Shown here piece after piece: positions 1-11,157 of a stretch of DNA of 64,000 nt. The stretch lies in assembly GCA_025558095.1 (NCBI GenBank), contig JAIVFI010000032.1:434001-498000 (forward strand), written 5' to 3'. The stretch's first letter is position 1. The number at the start of each line of letters is the position of its first letter. The DNA comes from Hyaloraphidium curvatum (taxonomy: Eukaryota; Monoblepharomycota; Hyaloraphidiomycetes; Hyaloraphidiales; Hyaloraphidiaceae). Under the pieces are notes generated by a model. It made no database searches, was not told the DNA's origin, and worked only from the letters and a program-made list of their open reading frames with translations. Both the position numbers and the translations under genes were made by a program.

Positions 1-807
1 CTCGGCCGCAACATCGACCCGTTCCAGCACCCCGACATCGAGGACCCCGACGGCACCCCGCGCGCGCTGCTCGACGTGGGCTGCAACCTCGGCTGGTTCT
101 CCCTGCTGCTCGCCTCGCGCGGCGTCCGCGCCATCTGCGTCGAGCCGATGCCCGCCAACGCCGCGCTCGCCACGGCCTCGGTGTGCGAGAACGGCCTGCA
201 GGGTCGCGTGCACGTCATCGTGGCCGCCGTCTCGGACGTCGGGGGGGCGAGCTGCGCCATCGAGGCGGACCTGGCCAACGTCGGGGACGGAAAGCTCGTC
301 TGCGGCCCCTCGGCGGGCGGCGGGACCCCCAGCCGGGAGCTGCCCCCGCTCGCGAACGTGCTGTTCCCCGCGCTCGCGCCCCCCGTGTTCCAGGCCGTCC
401 CCGTGACCACCCTCTCCACCATCCTCCCGCCCCCCTCGTCGGTGTACCCGCGCGGGGTCCGCATCCGCGCCGCCAAGTTCGACGTCGAGGGGTTCGAGGA
501 ACTCGCGCTGATGGGCTCCCCTTGGCAGCGCGACCCCGCCCAGCGGCCGCGGCTGGTGGTCGCCGAGGCCGACCCGGACCTGCTCGCGCGCGCGTCGCGG
601 TTCGCTTCCCGCCAGAACGGGGAGTGCTGCTCCGCCGGTTCCCTCGCCGGCAGGCTCAAGGCGATGGGGTACGTACTGATGCGGACCAAGGACCACGGGG
701 AGGACGGGCCGCGGTACAGGCCGCTGGGGGAGGGCGAGGTGGAGGGGTGGGGGCAGGGGAGGAACCTGTTTGCGGAGCTGAACGCGTCGGCGATACCCTG
801 GCCGTGA
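1..807 (+). CDS. FkbM-family methyltransferase, 5' end outside window
   Basis: The reading frame is open from base 1 to a TGA at 805-807, so the start lies upstream. The visible part begins with a SAM-binding glycine motif (LLDVGCNLGWFSLLLASRG) followed by an acidic residue after strand 2 (CVEPMPAN), and later has the FkbM-type segment AAKFDVEGFEELALMG. Together these indicate a class I SAM-dependent methyltransferase of the FkbM group, a family that O-methylates sugars or small metabolites. The true substrate cannot be read from sequence. No intron is needed in the visible part. The C-terminus is glycine/arginine-rich and unremarkable. The first in-frame codon sometimes taken as a start (GTG at 76) lies inside the SAM motif and is not a real start. 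Confidence 0.75.
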   Translation, partial: LGRNIDPFQHPDIEDPDGTPRALLDVGCNLGWFSLLLASRGVRAICVEPMPANAALATASVCENGLQGRVHVIVAAVSDVGGASCAIEADLANVGDGKLVCGPSAGGGTPSRELPPLANVLFPALAPPVFQAVPVTTLSTILPPPSSVYPRGVRIRAAKFDVEGFEELALMGSPWQRDPAQRPRLVVAEADPDLLARASRFASRQNGECCSAGSLAGRLKAMGYVLMRTKDHGEDGPRYRPLGEGEVEGWGQGRNLFAELNASAIPWP

Positions 808-1484
808 GCGCGGGGGGATGGGCGGGCGGGCCGGTGGTTGGGTGGATCGTGTGTGATGTCTATTGCACCTGGTCGGGCGGGTTGTGTGGAGTCACATGTG
901 CCACGGTCCTCTCCCCCGGCGAGCCCGATCGGACCAACCAGCGTCTGGATCGGCAAGCCAGCATCACGATCGGTATTTGCCATGCCATGTTGCCGGTTCA
1001 GCGGTGTGCTCTCCCGATGCTGGGATGGTGCGGAGCAACCGCCGGCCTCCCCAGCCCGTGGACCCGTAACCCTGCGCCGGCCGTTCCCCCGGTCCTCCGG
1101 GCCTCCTTCCCCCCGCCAGCCCCGGAACACGTCCGCAAACACCCGCGCAACCGGCCTGCCCCCGGGCCCGGGCCGTCTCGCGGGGGTCTTCGTGGTGTTG
1201 CGCTCCGTCGCTTGGGGTCTCCGGCGCACCGCCGCGGCGCCCTTGCGCCGCGCTACCCTTTTCGGGCGAGCCGCTACAAAAGCAGCACCCCGACAGGACC
1301 GCCGGCAAACACACACCCGAAGGTGGGCATCGCGCCCGGCGGCCGCTCGGGGCGGCGGAGAGCAGCGATGGCCGGAAGCGCGGGCGATGCGCCGCGCGAC
1401 CCGCCGGCGACGCTCTCTTCCGCCACGCCCCGCAGCCATCGCTCCCGTTCGAGCACACGCTAACCCGCCCGAACCGCAGCAACG
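808..1484. other. Intergenic, no gene called
   Basis: Several long frames cross this stretch on both strands, but they are arginine/proline-rich and overlap one another, as expected by chance in GC-rich DNA. A weak TATA-like CTACAAAAG lies near 1272, about 210 bases before the GH16 start. Nothing else is seen. Confidence 0.5.
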
Positions 1485-3075
1485 ATGTTCGCCCGCGCCG
1501 GCCTCGCCGCCGCCCTCGCCTCGGCGCTGCTCGCCACGGCGGCCGCCGACTACGCCTACCCCAACGTGCCCGGGGCCTTCCCCGGCTACGACCTCATCAT
1601 CAACGAGGAGTTCACCGGCCCGGCCCTCAACTCGTCCATCTGGACGCCCGACTGGGACTGCTCGGGGTGCGCTGCCCCGTCCGCCCCCCCTCCGGCCTGC
1701 CCCTGATCCGATCGGCCCTCTTCCAGATGGGGCAACGGCATGCGCGCCGCCTACACCTCGCACCCCAGCAACCTCTACATCAACGACAGCATGCTGCACC
1801 TCAACCCGATCTGCGGCCGGCTGCAGCCCAACAAGTCCATCTGCCAGCCCTTCACCGGGTATCCCGAGTGCGCGTGCGAGCCGACCAACGTCAACAACAT
1901 GGACGCGACGTCTGCGCAGATCACCTCGAGGCACAAGTTCGCGTTCAACAAGGGCAAGTTCCGCGTGAGGGCAAAGATGAGCACGGGGTTCTACACCTGG
2001 CCCGCGTTCTGGCTGTACAAGGTGGGTTCATCCGGACCGGCCCGGTGTTGCCCGCCGTGATCGCGGCTGACGTGATCCCCGCCGCCCGTAGAACTGGGAC
2101 CACACCAAGGGCGAGGTCATGCCCATCTCCGGCGAGGTGGGCCTTCCGCGGTGCCGCATCACGGGCGTGATCTGATCCCTCTCCCCCGTCCGCAGATTGA
2201 CATCATGGAGGGCGTCGGCAAGAGGCCCCAGTGGTGGACGGCCGTCATCCACTGTTGGTTTCCCCCCTCGCGTCCTGCCTGTCCCCACCCCTCACCCCCT
2301 TTCTCCTCGCAGACCTCGTGAGGGACCCCGCCACCGGCGAGGTCCGCGACCGCGTGCGCAACGAGAACGCCGACTGGTCCTCCAACCTCAACGACTCGTT
2401 CCACGTCTACGGCCTCGACTGGACCGACGGCTTCCTCGTCTGGAGCATCGACGAGACCGTCATGTGGCGCCTCAACTACGGCCGCCTCTTCTCGGACCCC
2501 AACAACATCAACGTGTTCGACGACGGGCTGTACTACATCCTCCTCGACGTCGCCGTCGGCGGCCGCATGTTCGGCATCGGGTACGGGAACCGCAGGCCGC
2601 CGTACGACGAGCTCTGCGCGGACAAGGACATCTTCTCGCCCACCCAGGTGCGCTGCCCCTTCTGATCGATCGCGAACCTCCCCTGACCTTTCCTCCCCCG
2701 CAGATCGACTGGGTCCGCCTCTACCAGGAAACCGGCAAGCACAACTACTCCTTCTTCCAGCCCGGCCCGGACATCGTCCGCGGCTCGTCCCACCCGCAGG
2801 GCATCAACCCCGCGGGCGCCACCTGCCCCTTCGACGGGTGCGTCGGGTCCTCCTGGAACGACCGCGTGGCGTCGATCGAGGCCGCCACCCGCACGCCGAC
2901 CGCCGTGCCGACCACCCGGCCCGCGGCGGCGGCGACCTCGGGCGCGGCGGCGGCGACCTCGGCGCCCGCGGAGCCCCCGGCGAACACCTCCCGGCCCTCG
3001 GGAGCGGCGGGGCTCGCGGCGTCGGCGGCGGCGGTGCTGCTGGCCCTCGTCGCGGGGCTGTTTGCGGCCCTTTGA
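1485..3075 (+). CDS. Secreted GH16 beta-glucanase/transglycosylase-like protein, six exons
   Basis: Proposed exons are 1485-1666, 1727-2021, 2092-2136, 2196-2253, 2313-2647 and 2704-3075, giving 428 residues; all phases agree. A hydrophobic signal peptide opens the protein (MFARAGLAAALASALLATAA). The GH16 catalytic motif ExDxxE appears only after splicing exon 3 to exon 4 (GEIDIMEGVG), with the two catalytic glutamates and the middle aspartate present. Further family landmarks are WPAFWLYK upstream, the FHVYGLDWT strand and a terminal IDWVRLYQ. An Ala/Thr/Pro-rich tail ends in a hydrophobic stretch, which suggests a GPI anchor or membrane tether. The likely role is hydrolysis or remodelling of beta-1,3(4)-glucan in the cell wall or food. 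Which GH16 subgroup is not certain. Confidence 0.88.
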
Positions 3076-3496
3076 ACCTGAACAGGGAGGTATACCCAGC
3101 TTTCCGGGTAACGTTATTCTATGTCTATGTCGGCAAGGGGCGCATCGTTGTAATCTCTTCACTGGCGAACTAGACGCTTCGTATTGGTAGCATTTGCGAC
3201 CATCTTGCCTTTCCGCCTCCGCCGTCCGCGTAGCTTCTCGGGGTTCATGCCGTCCGCTCGGGCCCGCAGCGAAGCCAATTCCCGAAATCGAACATCTGCT
3301 CCGTAAATCGAGCTCTTCGAGTGCAAGTCCGCTGATATCAGCGATCCTGATTGCGAACGAAGCGGGTGTGATCTGGGTCGAACTCCGCGGTCGTGCAAGA
3401 GGCAAAAATCGTGCGACGCGAACACCGTCTCCCAGGCTCGACAGAACTAGCACCTCCTCGACAACAAAACCCGCCGCATCTCGCGAAACCGACCAG

Positions 3497-4118
3497 ATGG
3501 AGCCCGCCGAGGAGACCGGGCGAGCCGCCGCGGCGGAGGAGCCCGAGGCCGGCCGGCCCAAGCGCTCGCGCAAGCCCGCCAACAAGGCCGATGCGCCGTC
3601 TCCGAAGGGTGGCGAGCCCCCGAAGAAGAGGACGCGGAAGGCGAAGAAGGCGGAGCCGGAGCCCGAGGAGCTTGCGGCCGCTGACGACGGAGCGGGCGGG
3701 GCTGGCCAGGAGGCGTCCGCTGCCGCCGAGGTCGCCCCTGCCCCCAAGAAGAAGAAGGCTGCCGCCAAGAAGAAGGTGGCCGACCCCGAGGAAGGTGGGG
3801 ACGCCCCGCCCGAGGAGGAGAAGGCCACCCCGAAAAAGAAGGCCTCCAAGAAGAAGCCCGCCAAGGACCCGAACTCGCCAGCGGAGCTCGCCCGCCAGGC
3901 CATGCGGGAGCGCGTTTTCAAGGAGCTGGACGCTGCCGAGTTGATCGCCAAGGAGGAGCTCGCCGCCGGCGTCGATGCCAGGCAGGCCGCCAGGCACATC
4001 GTCAAGGTCTACGTCGACCTGGCCAAGAGCGGCGTCGTTCATCAGGTCCATCAATCAGGCCACGGCCGTCGGGTACAAGGAGGCGAACAAGCGCGGCATT
4101 CCCGTTCCCATGTTCTAG
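3497..4118 (+). CDS. Lysine/alanine-rich basic nuclear-type protein, unknown; 3' frame change
   Basis: From ATG 3497 the protein is dominated by Pro-Glu-Lys and KKK blocks (KKKKAAAKKK, KKKASKKKPAK), like histone H1 tails or other chromatin-associated proteins, followed by a more ordered helical segment (AMRERVFKELDAAELIAKEE). The uninterrupted frame runs on to 4228 but becomes unnatural after about 4045. A different frame supplies a sensible end (ATAVGYKEANKRGIPVPMF, stop 4116-4118). A 52-nt intron 4007-4058 with GT..AG ends would join the two exactly, although its interior still reads like coding sequence; a one-base frameshift at the near-repeat CATCAGGTCCATCAATCAG is the alternative. No domain family is recognised. 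Confidence 0.5.
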
Positions 4119-4695
4119 GAGGACAGTGGCGCCGCGGAACGGACTCCTTTCTTGGTGCAGGCGGATGGACGGCCATGGATCATTTGGGGTTCGCAGAATT
4201 GAAGCGGAGATTCAGCAGGATGGATTAGCGCGGGACATCTACTTCTACTTCTTTCGATTTAGATTACTGGGGTCTAAGCAAAACGGAGTCAGAAGTGGTC
4301 CGTTCTGGTCCCGATCGCTGTCCTGTCAATGGGCTTCCGGGGCTGCGGCGTGCTTTGGCCTTTCGGACGCGCGCAAGTGCCGCCGATCTCCCAAATCCTC
4401 CAGCGGGAAGACGAATTCGACGCGATCTGATGCAATTCCGAATGATCTTTCATCATTTGCTGCGGTAGTTCTGGCGCGAAGGGCTTCGCCTAATCTCGCT
4501 TGGCTGTGCGTCCGATCGCGAGCCCAGCAACGGCACCACCGCAAGACCCACAGCGGCACCGCGCCGCAGCATCCTCTCCCGGCGCCGTACGCATCTCAAC
4601 CGACTCCTACGCCTAGCCCGCCGTCGAAACGTGGAGCGTCGCCGCGACCGGCACAGGGGCACCCGCCGCGGCCGCTTGCGACGCGCAAAACCAGG

Positions 4696-4974
4696 ATGCC
4701 CACCGCCGGCAAGCGCGTGCGGTTCTACCCCCGCGCACAGGTCTTCGAAACCTACTCCGCGGCCGAGTACGACCGCGCTCCCGGGGGTCTCGAGGAGGAG
4801 GGACTCGTGGAGGAGGAGCCGGTCCCGGTGCCGCTTATCAGCGGCGCGCAGCCGGGGTCCAGGGTGTTCCTCGTCGTCTGGAACGGGGCGGGAGCAGACT
4901 GGGGACGTGGAAATGCGTGGGATGCCGGGCTTTCGCGGCTTCCGGTCGCGGGAGGGGACGCGGTGACCGCATGA
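4696..4974 (+). CDS. Small protein with RVxF-like motif (possible PP1-binding), 92 aa
   Basis: ATG 4696 begins a short protein whose N-terminus (KRVRFYPRAQVFETYSAAEY) matches a pattern often seen in small fungal proteins: a KRVRF docking motif for protein phosphatase 1, then a conserved ETYSAxEYDR segment. The central part is acidic (LEEEGLVEEEP). The tail after residue 60 is less natural and might include an unspliced intron or a different end. A longer frame extends upstream to 4126, but that part reads like untranslated sequence. Function as a PP1 regulator is inference from the motif. Confidence 0.5.
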   Translation: MPTAGKRVRFYPRAQVFETYSAAEYDRAPGGLEEEGLVEEEPVPVPLISGAQPGSRVFLVVWNGAGADWGRGNAWDAGLSRLPVAGGDAVTA

Positions 4975-5261
4975 TCGGGCTGCGTGGACGTGACAACTTG
5001 CTTCGTGCTGCACTGCTAGTCGAGCTCTGCAGTCCGCATCTGCTGAACTCTGTGACATAGTCTGAACTGGATTTGAGCACATATGCCTGTACATCTTGAT
5101 TGTTACCTCATGTTTTCGTTGAATTGATGCCCAATCTGCCTGTACACGCCTTGTGTTTTGTGCTGGAGTCGAAGAGGACCTGAAGCCGACGGGGCCGCGT
5201 TACGATCGTCCACACCAAGAGAGAGGTGGCGCAAAAAGCTCCATTCTAGTATTCTAGGCAT

Positions 5262-6484
5262 CTAGAGGGACGCCTTGAAGTCTCCAACTGCCTTCTGCAC
5301 CATGGCCTCGCTCATGGTCCAGCACTTCTCCGCCATCGCCCTGTCGTTGCCGTACTTGCCGTGCGCTTTCTGCAGGGCAGGTCAATCCTTCCCGTTCTGC
5401 AAAAGGTCGTCGAGCAGAAAGACGTACCGCCAGCTTGGCCGTGGGCATGTAGTAGCTGCCCGAAGGCACCTGGTGCCCCTCCTTGAGCGGTTCCACAGCA
5501 AGGAAGAGCTGCGTCAGCGCGCCCTTCTCCGGGGTGGGGCCAATGAGCCAGCTGATTGCTGGCGCAAGGTTGCGAAGCAGGAAGCTCTCCTGGTTGACCT
5601 GCAAACGAAAGAGTCAGGGATTGCGCTGCGGAGAACTGAAAGACCCGAACCTTGTTGGTGATCTCGGTGCGGATCATTGTCCCGGGGTGCAGCGCGGTCA
5701 CGGTGATGCCAGAGGAAGGTCCAAGCTTCTCCGAAAGCAGCTGAGTGAACCAGACCTGTTTGCACTTTCGTGAGAAAACGACCTCCGTGTCCATGTAGCA
5801 GACCCGACCTGAGCCAACTTGCTCGTCCCGTAGGCGCCCGTCTCCGAGTACTTCGCCTTGTCCGCCTGCTCCTCCTCGCTGGGCAGCCCCGAAGGGTAGG
5901 GCATCGCGTGTGATTCCGACGACACGTTGACGACGGTCGACGGGGCGGAGGCGCGGAGGAGGGGAAGGAGCTCCAGGGTGAGGAGGAAGTGGGACAGATG
6001 GTTGATGGCGAATTGGGACTCGTAGCCGTCCGGGGTAAGCTCAAACTTGGTCATCGCGACGCCTGTGGGACCATGAAGTTCAGTTTCGTTCCGTCCGCGA
6101 CGCAAGTGCCACATAACTGCGTTGTTCATGAGGACGTGGAGCGGCTTCCCGCTCTGCTTGTACTGGTCCGCGAACCGCTTCACGGCTTTGAGGTCCGCCA
6201 GGTCCACGTGGGCGAGCTCAACGCCGTCCTTCCGCCCGGCATACTCAAGAATCTCGGCAACGGCCTTGGTGCCTTTCTCGAGGTTCCGAGCGATAATGAC
6301 CACGTTGGCACCGCGCTTGGCCAGCTCGCGGGCAGAGATGTAGCCGATGCCGATGTTGGCACCCTGTTCGACGGTAAGGCAAGAGCAGGCTACGGGAAGA
6401 CGCCCGGGTGCTCACGGTGACGATAGCGTACTTTCCCGAGAGGTCGGGAATGTCATTCTCGGTGAACTTCGGGTTGCTCGCCAT
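5262..6484 (-). CDS. Short-chain dehydrogenase/reductase, five or six exons
   Basis: Exons on the minus strand: 6416-6484, 5809-6363, 5651-5755, 5428-5598, 5262-5369 (335 aa). Splicing exon 1 to 2 restores the Rossmann glycine motif (VTGANIGIGYISA). The catalytic tetrad is visible: NNA near 6120, Ser in NVSSESH, and YGTSK for Tyr and Lys. Within exon 2 the NNA is followed by about 18 unexpected residues; a 39-nt GT..AG segment (6063-6101) can be removed in frame, so a further small intron is likely. This is an SDR of the retinol dehydrogenase/WW-oxidoreductase-like group, NAD(P)-dependent, substrate unknown. It is divergent from the DHFR gene, with only 80 bases between the two start codons. 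Confidence 0.85.
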
Positions 6485-6564
6485 CGTGGAGTGAGTTTGG
6501 ACTGGTCAACAAGGGAGGTCTTGACAACGCGCGCGTCGGGTAAACACGACCCGTCCAAACGCCA

Positions 6565-7071
6565 ATGGCGAAGCTCGTGACCCTCATCGTGGCCTCCGCA
6601 GAGAATCGGGCGATCGGGCTCGGAGGGCGTCTCGCGTTTCAGATACCGGAGGACCAGCGGTGGTTTCACGAGAAGACCGTCGGGGCAACCTGCGTACTGG
6701 GTCGCGCCGGTTTCCAGGATTGGTCGGCAGCCACGAGCGATGGACGCGTTCCGGTTGTCGTCACGTCCGTTCCGTCGGTTGTGAAGTCCCGCCCCGGAGC
6801 TTTGGCCGCGCGAAGCGTGTCGGAAGCATTGGACATCGCTCGGACACTGCCCGGGGAGATAATGGTCTGCGGCGGCCAGCGGATCTACGAGGAAACGTTG
6901 CCTATCGCGGACCGCCTGATTCTGACGTTGGTCCATGCCGAAGTGCCGGGAGATACCTGGTTCCCTGAATGGCGGCATTTCGATTGGCAGGAGAGCTACC
7001 GCCGCGAGTCCAGCGACGCAAACTACCGCTACACATTCCTTATTCTCGATCGGGCCCGGGGCCGGCTATAG
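6565..7071 (+). CDS. dfr1: Dihydrofolate reductase
   Basis: A single-exon 168-residue protein. It reduces dihydrofolate to tetrahydrofolate with NADPH for thymidylate and purine synthesis. Landmarks are LIVASAENRAIGLGGRLAF at the N-terminus, the PED motif that carries the active-site acidic residue, the cofactor-binding GR following the VLGR strand, IMVCGGQRIYEETLP (the GG dipeptide of the NADPH pocket) and the C-terminal YRYTFLILDRA strand. Length and style are bacterial rather than the usual fungal form of about 200 residues or more. The tryptophan normally after LP in the Met20 region is Ala-Phe here. The gene ends 40 bases from the convergent acyl-CoA oxidase gene. Confidence 0.9.
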   Translation: MAKLVTLIVASAENRAIGLGGRLAFQIPEDQRWFHEKTVGATCVLGRAGFQDWSAATSDGRVPVVVTSVPSVVKSRPGALAARSVSEALDIARTLPGEIMVCGGQRIYEETLPIADRLILTLVHAEVPGDTWFPEWRHFDWQESYRRESSDANYRYTFLILDRARGRL

Positions 7072-7111
7072 CCGCGTGCATAATCTATCACGGGCATGAC
7101 ACAAGCTACGT

Positions 7112-9586
7112 TCACAATCTGGGCTTCACGGGCACCATGCCGCTCAGGGCAATACCCCTGCTCCCATCGTCCTCCAACATGGGCTTGTAGAGAGTCCGAT
7201 AGAAGTCCGCCACTGGCCAGTTCTTGCCCTGATTCAGCGGCTCCTCGATCGCCCACTGGAACATGGTTTCGTAGACCTTGCCGTCGTAACGGCCCAGTGC
7301 CGAGTTGAGCTCGTAGTCGGAGAATCCTGTTTGAAAAGTCAATGAAGATGCAGTTGACCCGCAATCGATGGTTCCCACCCCAAGCATCAGTCAGCGCCAC
7401 CACGTCCTTTCGGACGTCGACGACGAGCTTCCGGACGACCTTCCGCAGCCATCCAAACTGCTTCCGGTCCAGGTACCCGTTGTGCGCGAAGTCCGGCTCC
7501 GACTCCATGGTAGACAGGCAGTAGAGGAAGAACATGCGGCGCAGGGCTGCGTGCGCGTCCTTGTCCAGGCTCTGCTCCAGCACCCGCAGCTGCTCGGCGT
7601 AGCAGGTGACGATGACAAACTGCCCGTGAGCCTTGGAGACCATGTTGCCCTGGATGCGTCGCGGGACTCAACGACGGTGCGCAACAGCCCGTCCGCGAGC
7701 AAAGCTTACCTCCCACTGCATGTCCATCACTGACTCCCCGTCGCGCACCTCGTCCGCAAACAACGACACGAGTCGCCCCGCCCGCACGGCAAACGCCTTG
7801 ACCAGCTTTTCAACGTCCAGAAGCTCCTCAGGAGACGAGGCCGGGAACACGAGCTGACCGTAGCCGGGCTTCAGCGTGTCGAGCAGGTAGCGCGTGGTCG
7901 GGGTCGCGAGCGACTCGTCCGTCTGCTTGGCCGCGCGCATCTTGGACAGAGTCTTAAGCAGGTAGCGAGTGCACTGGAGAGCGATCATGTAGTTGTCTCC
8001 TTCTCCTGTCACCTGTTATCACCTGTTAGGATCACTATCGAGCAACCCCATGGCCTACGCTTTACCATCATGCCATATCCAGCGTTGGAAATGCCGGAGA
8101 ATGAGGAGTAGCCGTGGCCGCCGCACGCTCGCCGCATGTCGTCGATGCCGGAATAGGCCATATCCGTCGTCAGCTTCGCCACAGATAAGAACCACCGAAA
8201 CAGGGGTTTTGATCCTCTCTACCCACCGCCTTGAGGGAGGAGCTGGTCGCGTGGGTTTCCGGCTGCTGTGCCTGGGCTGCCGCCGGATCCTTGTTGAGCA
8301 GCGCCGTGAACTCCAGGTACTGTCGCATCATATCTTTTCCGACAAAGAGCAACGCGTAGGCCTGTGCGAGCTTCGTGCAGATACGGTGCGACTGCTGGGA
8401 ATAGTTGATGATCTGCGTCTCGGCCGGCTTGCCGCTGCGGGCCGACCACTCGGCGCCGACGGCGTCGCCGATGGCCTTGGGATCCGCCGACGCCGTCTGC
8501 CGCCGCACGACCGAGTAGCGGGCGGCAATCACGACAGCCTTGGCCAGGGAAAAGGCGGAACCGCGGACGAAGCCCGCCCGAACCATCATCCTGAACGCCG
8601 TCCAGAATGAGTAAGATCCATCCCTCCAGACAGCTGGTTCCGGCAAGCAGCAACTCACATGGCGTTGTAGACGATCCGAGACGACACCTCGCGCTTGTAC
8701 GTCCCGTCCGACGAGATGGAGGAGAAGCGCGAGAGGAGGGCGGTCTTGGGAACCCGGAACTTCCGGAAGATGCAGAATCCGTTGTCGATTTCGTTTTGTC
8801 CGTACTTGGGCCCGATGTCGCCGACAAATACGCCCGGCAGCGGCGAGTGGTCCTCCTCCGAGCGGATCCGAAAGACGAAGTTGTGGGGGCCGTAGTTCTT
8901 CCCGCGGATGACGAGCCGCGCCATGAGCGCGACGTGGGTGGAGGATTTGCCCAGGGATCCGATCCACCACTTGGAGGCCGTCAGGTTCGGCGAGTCGACC
9001 TCGAGGCAGTCCTCCTCGGGCACGTAGTTGACCACCGTTTCGAGCCCTTGCACGTTGGACCCGTGGCCGAGCTCCGTCTGAGCATAGCAGCCGATGATGT
9101 TGAAGTTTGCGATCTTGGGCAGGAGCTCCCGACGCTGTTCCTCGGATGCCTCTGTTTCGATGATCGACACTGTCCCCCAGACGCCGGTACGCGTCAGACC
9201 AAGCCTCCCTCCGCGCCCAGACGACACCTACGGAACATGGACGTGTTCAAGCCCAGGGGATTCGCCGCTTCCAGCAGCCCGAGGCCAACGTTCCAATGCC
9301 GCATGTCCCACTTCCGTTCCCGGCACACCTGCACCAACCGCGTCGCCTTGGCAGCAGCATCGCGCACGCACTGCTCGTGGGACGCCCCGCCCCTGGTCCG
9401 CGCGAACACCGGGTCGGTTTGGAACAGGGAGAGCACCTCGTTTCGGAGGTTCCGCTCGTCGAGTGGCATGACGACCTTTTCGAGCGCGGCGACGCCGAAA
9501 GAGGCGTTGGCCCGCTCGTGCGCCAGGGAGAGGGTTCCGGAAGGGCCATATGGCTCGAGGTCGGCTATCGTGGCGTACGATGCCAT
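7112..9586 (-). CDS. Peroxisomal acyl-CoA oxidase, seven exons, PTS1 tail
   Basis: Exons: 9232-9586, 8659-9169, 8227-8590, 8066-8173, 7710-8012, 7379-7649, 7112-7326, giving 708 residues with every phase matching. It is a FAD enzyme that oxidises acyl-CoA to trans-2-enoyl-CoA and yields H2O2, the first step of peroxisomal beta-oxidation. Landmarks in order: ANPLGLNTSMF, the FAD-binding block GCYAQTELGHGSNVQGLET, KWWIGSLG, IAARYSVVRRQ, RRACGGHGYS, GEGDNYMIALQ and a helical C-terminal half. The protein ends in PRL, a plausible variant of the SKL peroxisomal import signal. Length fits the family (about 650-720). Donors include GTAGGT, GTGAGT and GTGGGT. Confidence 0.93.
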
Positions 9587-9714
9587 GTTTCAGGGCAGGA
9601 GCACGGAGTTCGGTTGCTGGTGTTTGTCCGGGCCGGCGCGGGCTCCGCCAAGGAAGCAAGATGACTCAATCGCATTCGGACAGCGCATGAAGATCGTAAG
9701 CCTACATCTTCACT

Positions 9715-10681
9715 CTATGGGCACCGGTATCGGTAACGGCAGCGCATGCCCGCCTTTACATAGATGCCGGACTTTTCCACAACCCAGAGGGCGCCGTTGC
9801 GGCAAGAATTTCCCGCCCAGCCGTCATCGGGCTTTATCCAGTACGGATCTCCGTTCTCGGTGTCGACACACTGCATGAGAGACGATCAGACGTGTACCAC
9901 AGAGGGAGGGCGTCCAGATATAGCCCACCCTGTATCCGGGAACGAACGGGGCGTCGGGGTCCCAGTTCTCCGCGGCACGGTCCGCGATGGGCGCGTACTG
10001 GAGCGCACTGTCCCTGGTCACGGACAGACATGCGCGGACCTTGCCGTTGCCCAGGCTGGCTACAGTCGACGCGTCTTGTTTAAACACCAGGTCCGCAACG
10101 CAGGCGGTCCCGTTGCGGCTGAGTTCCAGGAGGTACCTCGGGGTACCCGAGTAGAAGGGCCATACTGGAGCGGAAGAGTCAGAGGCTGCAGCGCTGCTCT
10201 GTCAGAGCACGCACCTTGAGAGGGGAACAGGGAATAGTAGTCGTCCGCAACGTTCCCGCCGCCACCGCCACCCGCGGCCTTTGTGGTGGTAAGGCGGCGC
10301 TTCGTCGTGGTCTTGCGGACGGAGGTCGTGCGCTTCCGCGTCGTCGTCCGCTTCCTGGTCGTTGTCCGCTTGCGCGTTGTTGTCTTCTTCCTGCGCGTGG
10401 TTGTCTTCTTGAGCTGGCGGGCAGCCAGGCGGGGGACGGCGGGCGCGGCGGGCGCGGCCGACGCGGCGACGGTGCCCTCGGCGGGCACCAGCTCGGAGGC
10501 GGCGGGCGCAGGAACGGCGGCCGCGTGCGCGGGCGCGACGGCGAAGAAGCTCTGCGGCAGGACCCGTCAGCACAGACGACCTGTAGCGGCCGGCGGCCCG
10601 GGAGCGCACCTCGCAGGGTGCCGAGCTCGCGACGGCGAGGATAAGAAGGGCAGCAGCCCAAAAGTGGTGGAGCCGGGGCAT
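9715..10681 (-). CDS. Secreted protein with Thr/Arg/Lys-repeat linker and Cys-containing C-terminal domain, unknown
   Basis: Exons: 10610-10681, 10215-10551, 9929-10164, 9715-9870 (266 aa, phases consistent). A signal peptide (MPRLHHFWAAALLILAVASS) is followed by an Ala/Pro segment, then a strongly repetitive basic linker made of TTTRKR units, then a Gly run. The C-terminal domain of about 130 residues contains six or so cysteines and aromatic residues (GTPRYLLELSRNGTACVADL, DPYWIKPDDGWAGNSC, AGMRCRYRYRCP). I do not recognise the domain. The Thr/Arg linker resembles O-glycosylated spacers but is unusually basic. The gene is convergent with nothing close by; the acyl-CoA oxidase gene starts 129 bases downstream on the same strand. 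Confidence 0.7.
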
Positions 10682-11157
10682 CGCAGCGTCAAGGGGTGTG
10701 AGTGACTCGATGAGGGACCAAGGCTCCTGCGCCTAGTATCCTGCGCCCCACAACGTCATCCGGATTTCTCATCCCGAAGCCAAAAACACCAAGACGCTCG
10801 CCGCACAAGAATCTGCAGGAGACGCCGTCGCTGTGCTGGGATTAGTCTGGCGATGGAAAATCCGCAGGAAACATGCTACGGGAAAGCGGAGAACGGAGGG
10901 GGCCTCGAGTTGCCACAGGATGTTTCAAAAGGCACAACCGAACTTCTTGACCGCGCGCCATACATAGAAGAGGAATTTGTATGCAAGCCGCGCGCCGCTG
11001 CAGGCCTGCTGCGTTCGAAGGCACCGCTCTATGTCGAACATCCGCATGAAACCAGTCCCACTTGAGTGACTGCGGCCTTCGTTCTGGGAAGAGCGAGGCG
11101 TCAATCCAATACAAGGGCTCCCTCGAAGCGCACACACACATGCTCGGCGAGCGCAAC

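Noticed and set aside
183-1463. Long plus-strand frame overlapping the methyltransferase
   Set aside because: Arginine-rich shadow in another frame; the SAM-binding motif lies in frame 1.
2533-4005. 490-codon minus-strand frame
   Set aside because: Antisense to the GH16 3' end and the Lys-rich protein; low-complexity Ser/Ala/Arg content, no domain.
5989-6420. 143-codon plus-strand frame
   Set aside because: Antisense to the SDR exon 2, which has clear Rossmann and catalytic motifs.
10853-11065. 70-codon plus-strand frame
   Set aside because: Short, no signal peptide or domain, not conserved in any way I can judge.
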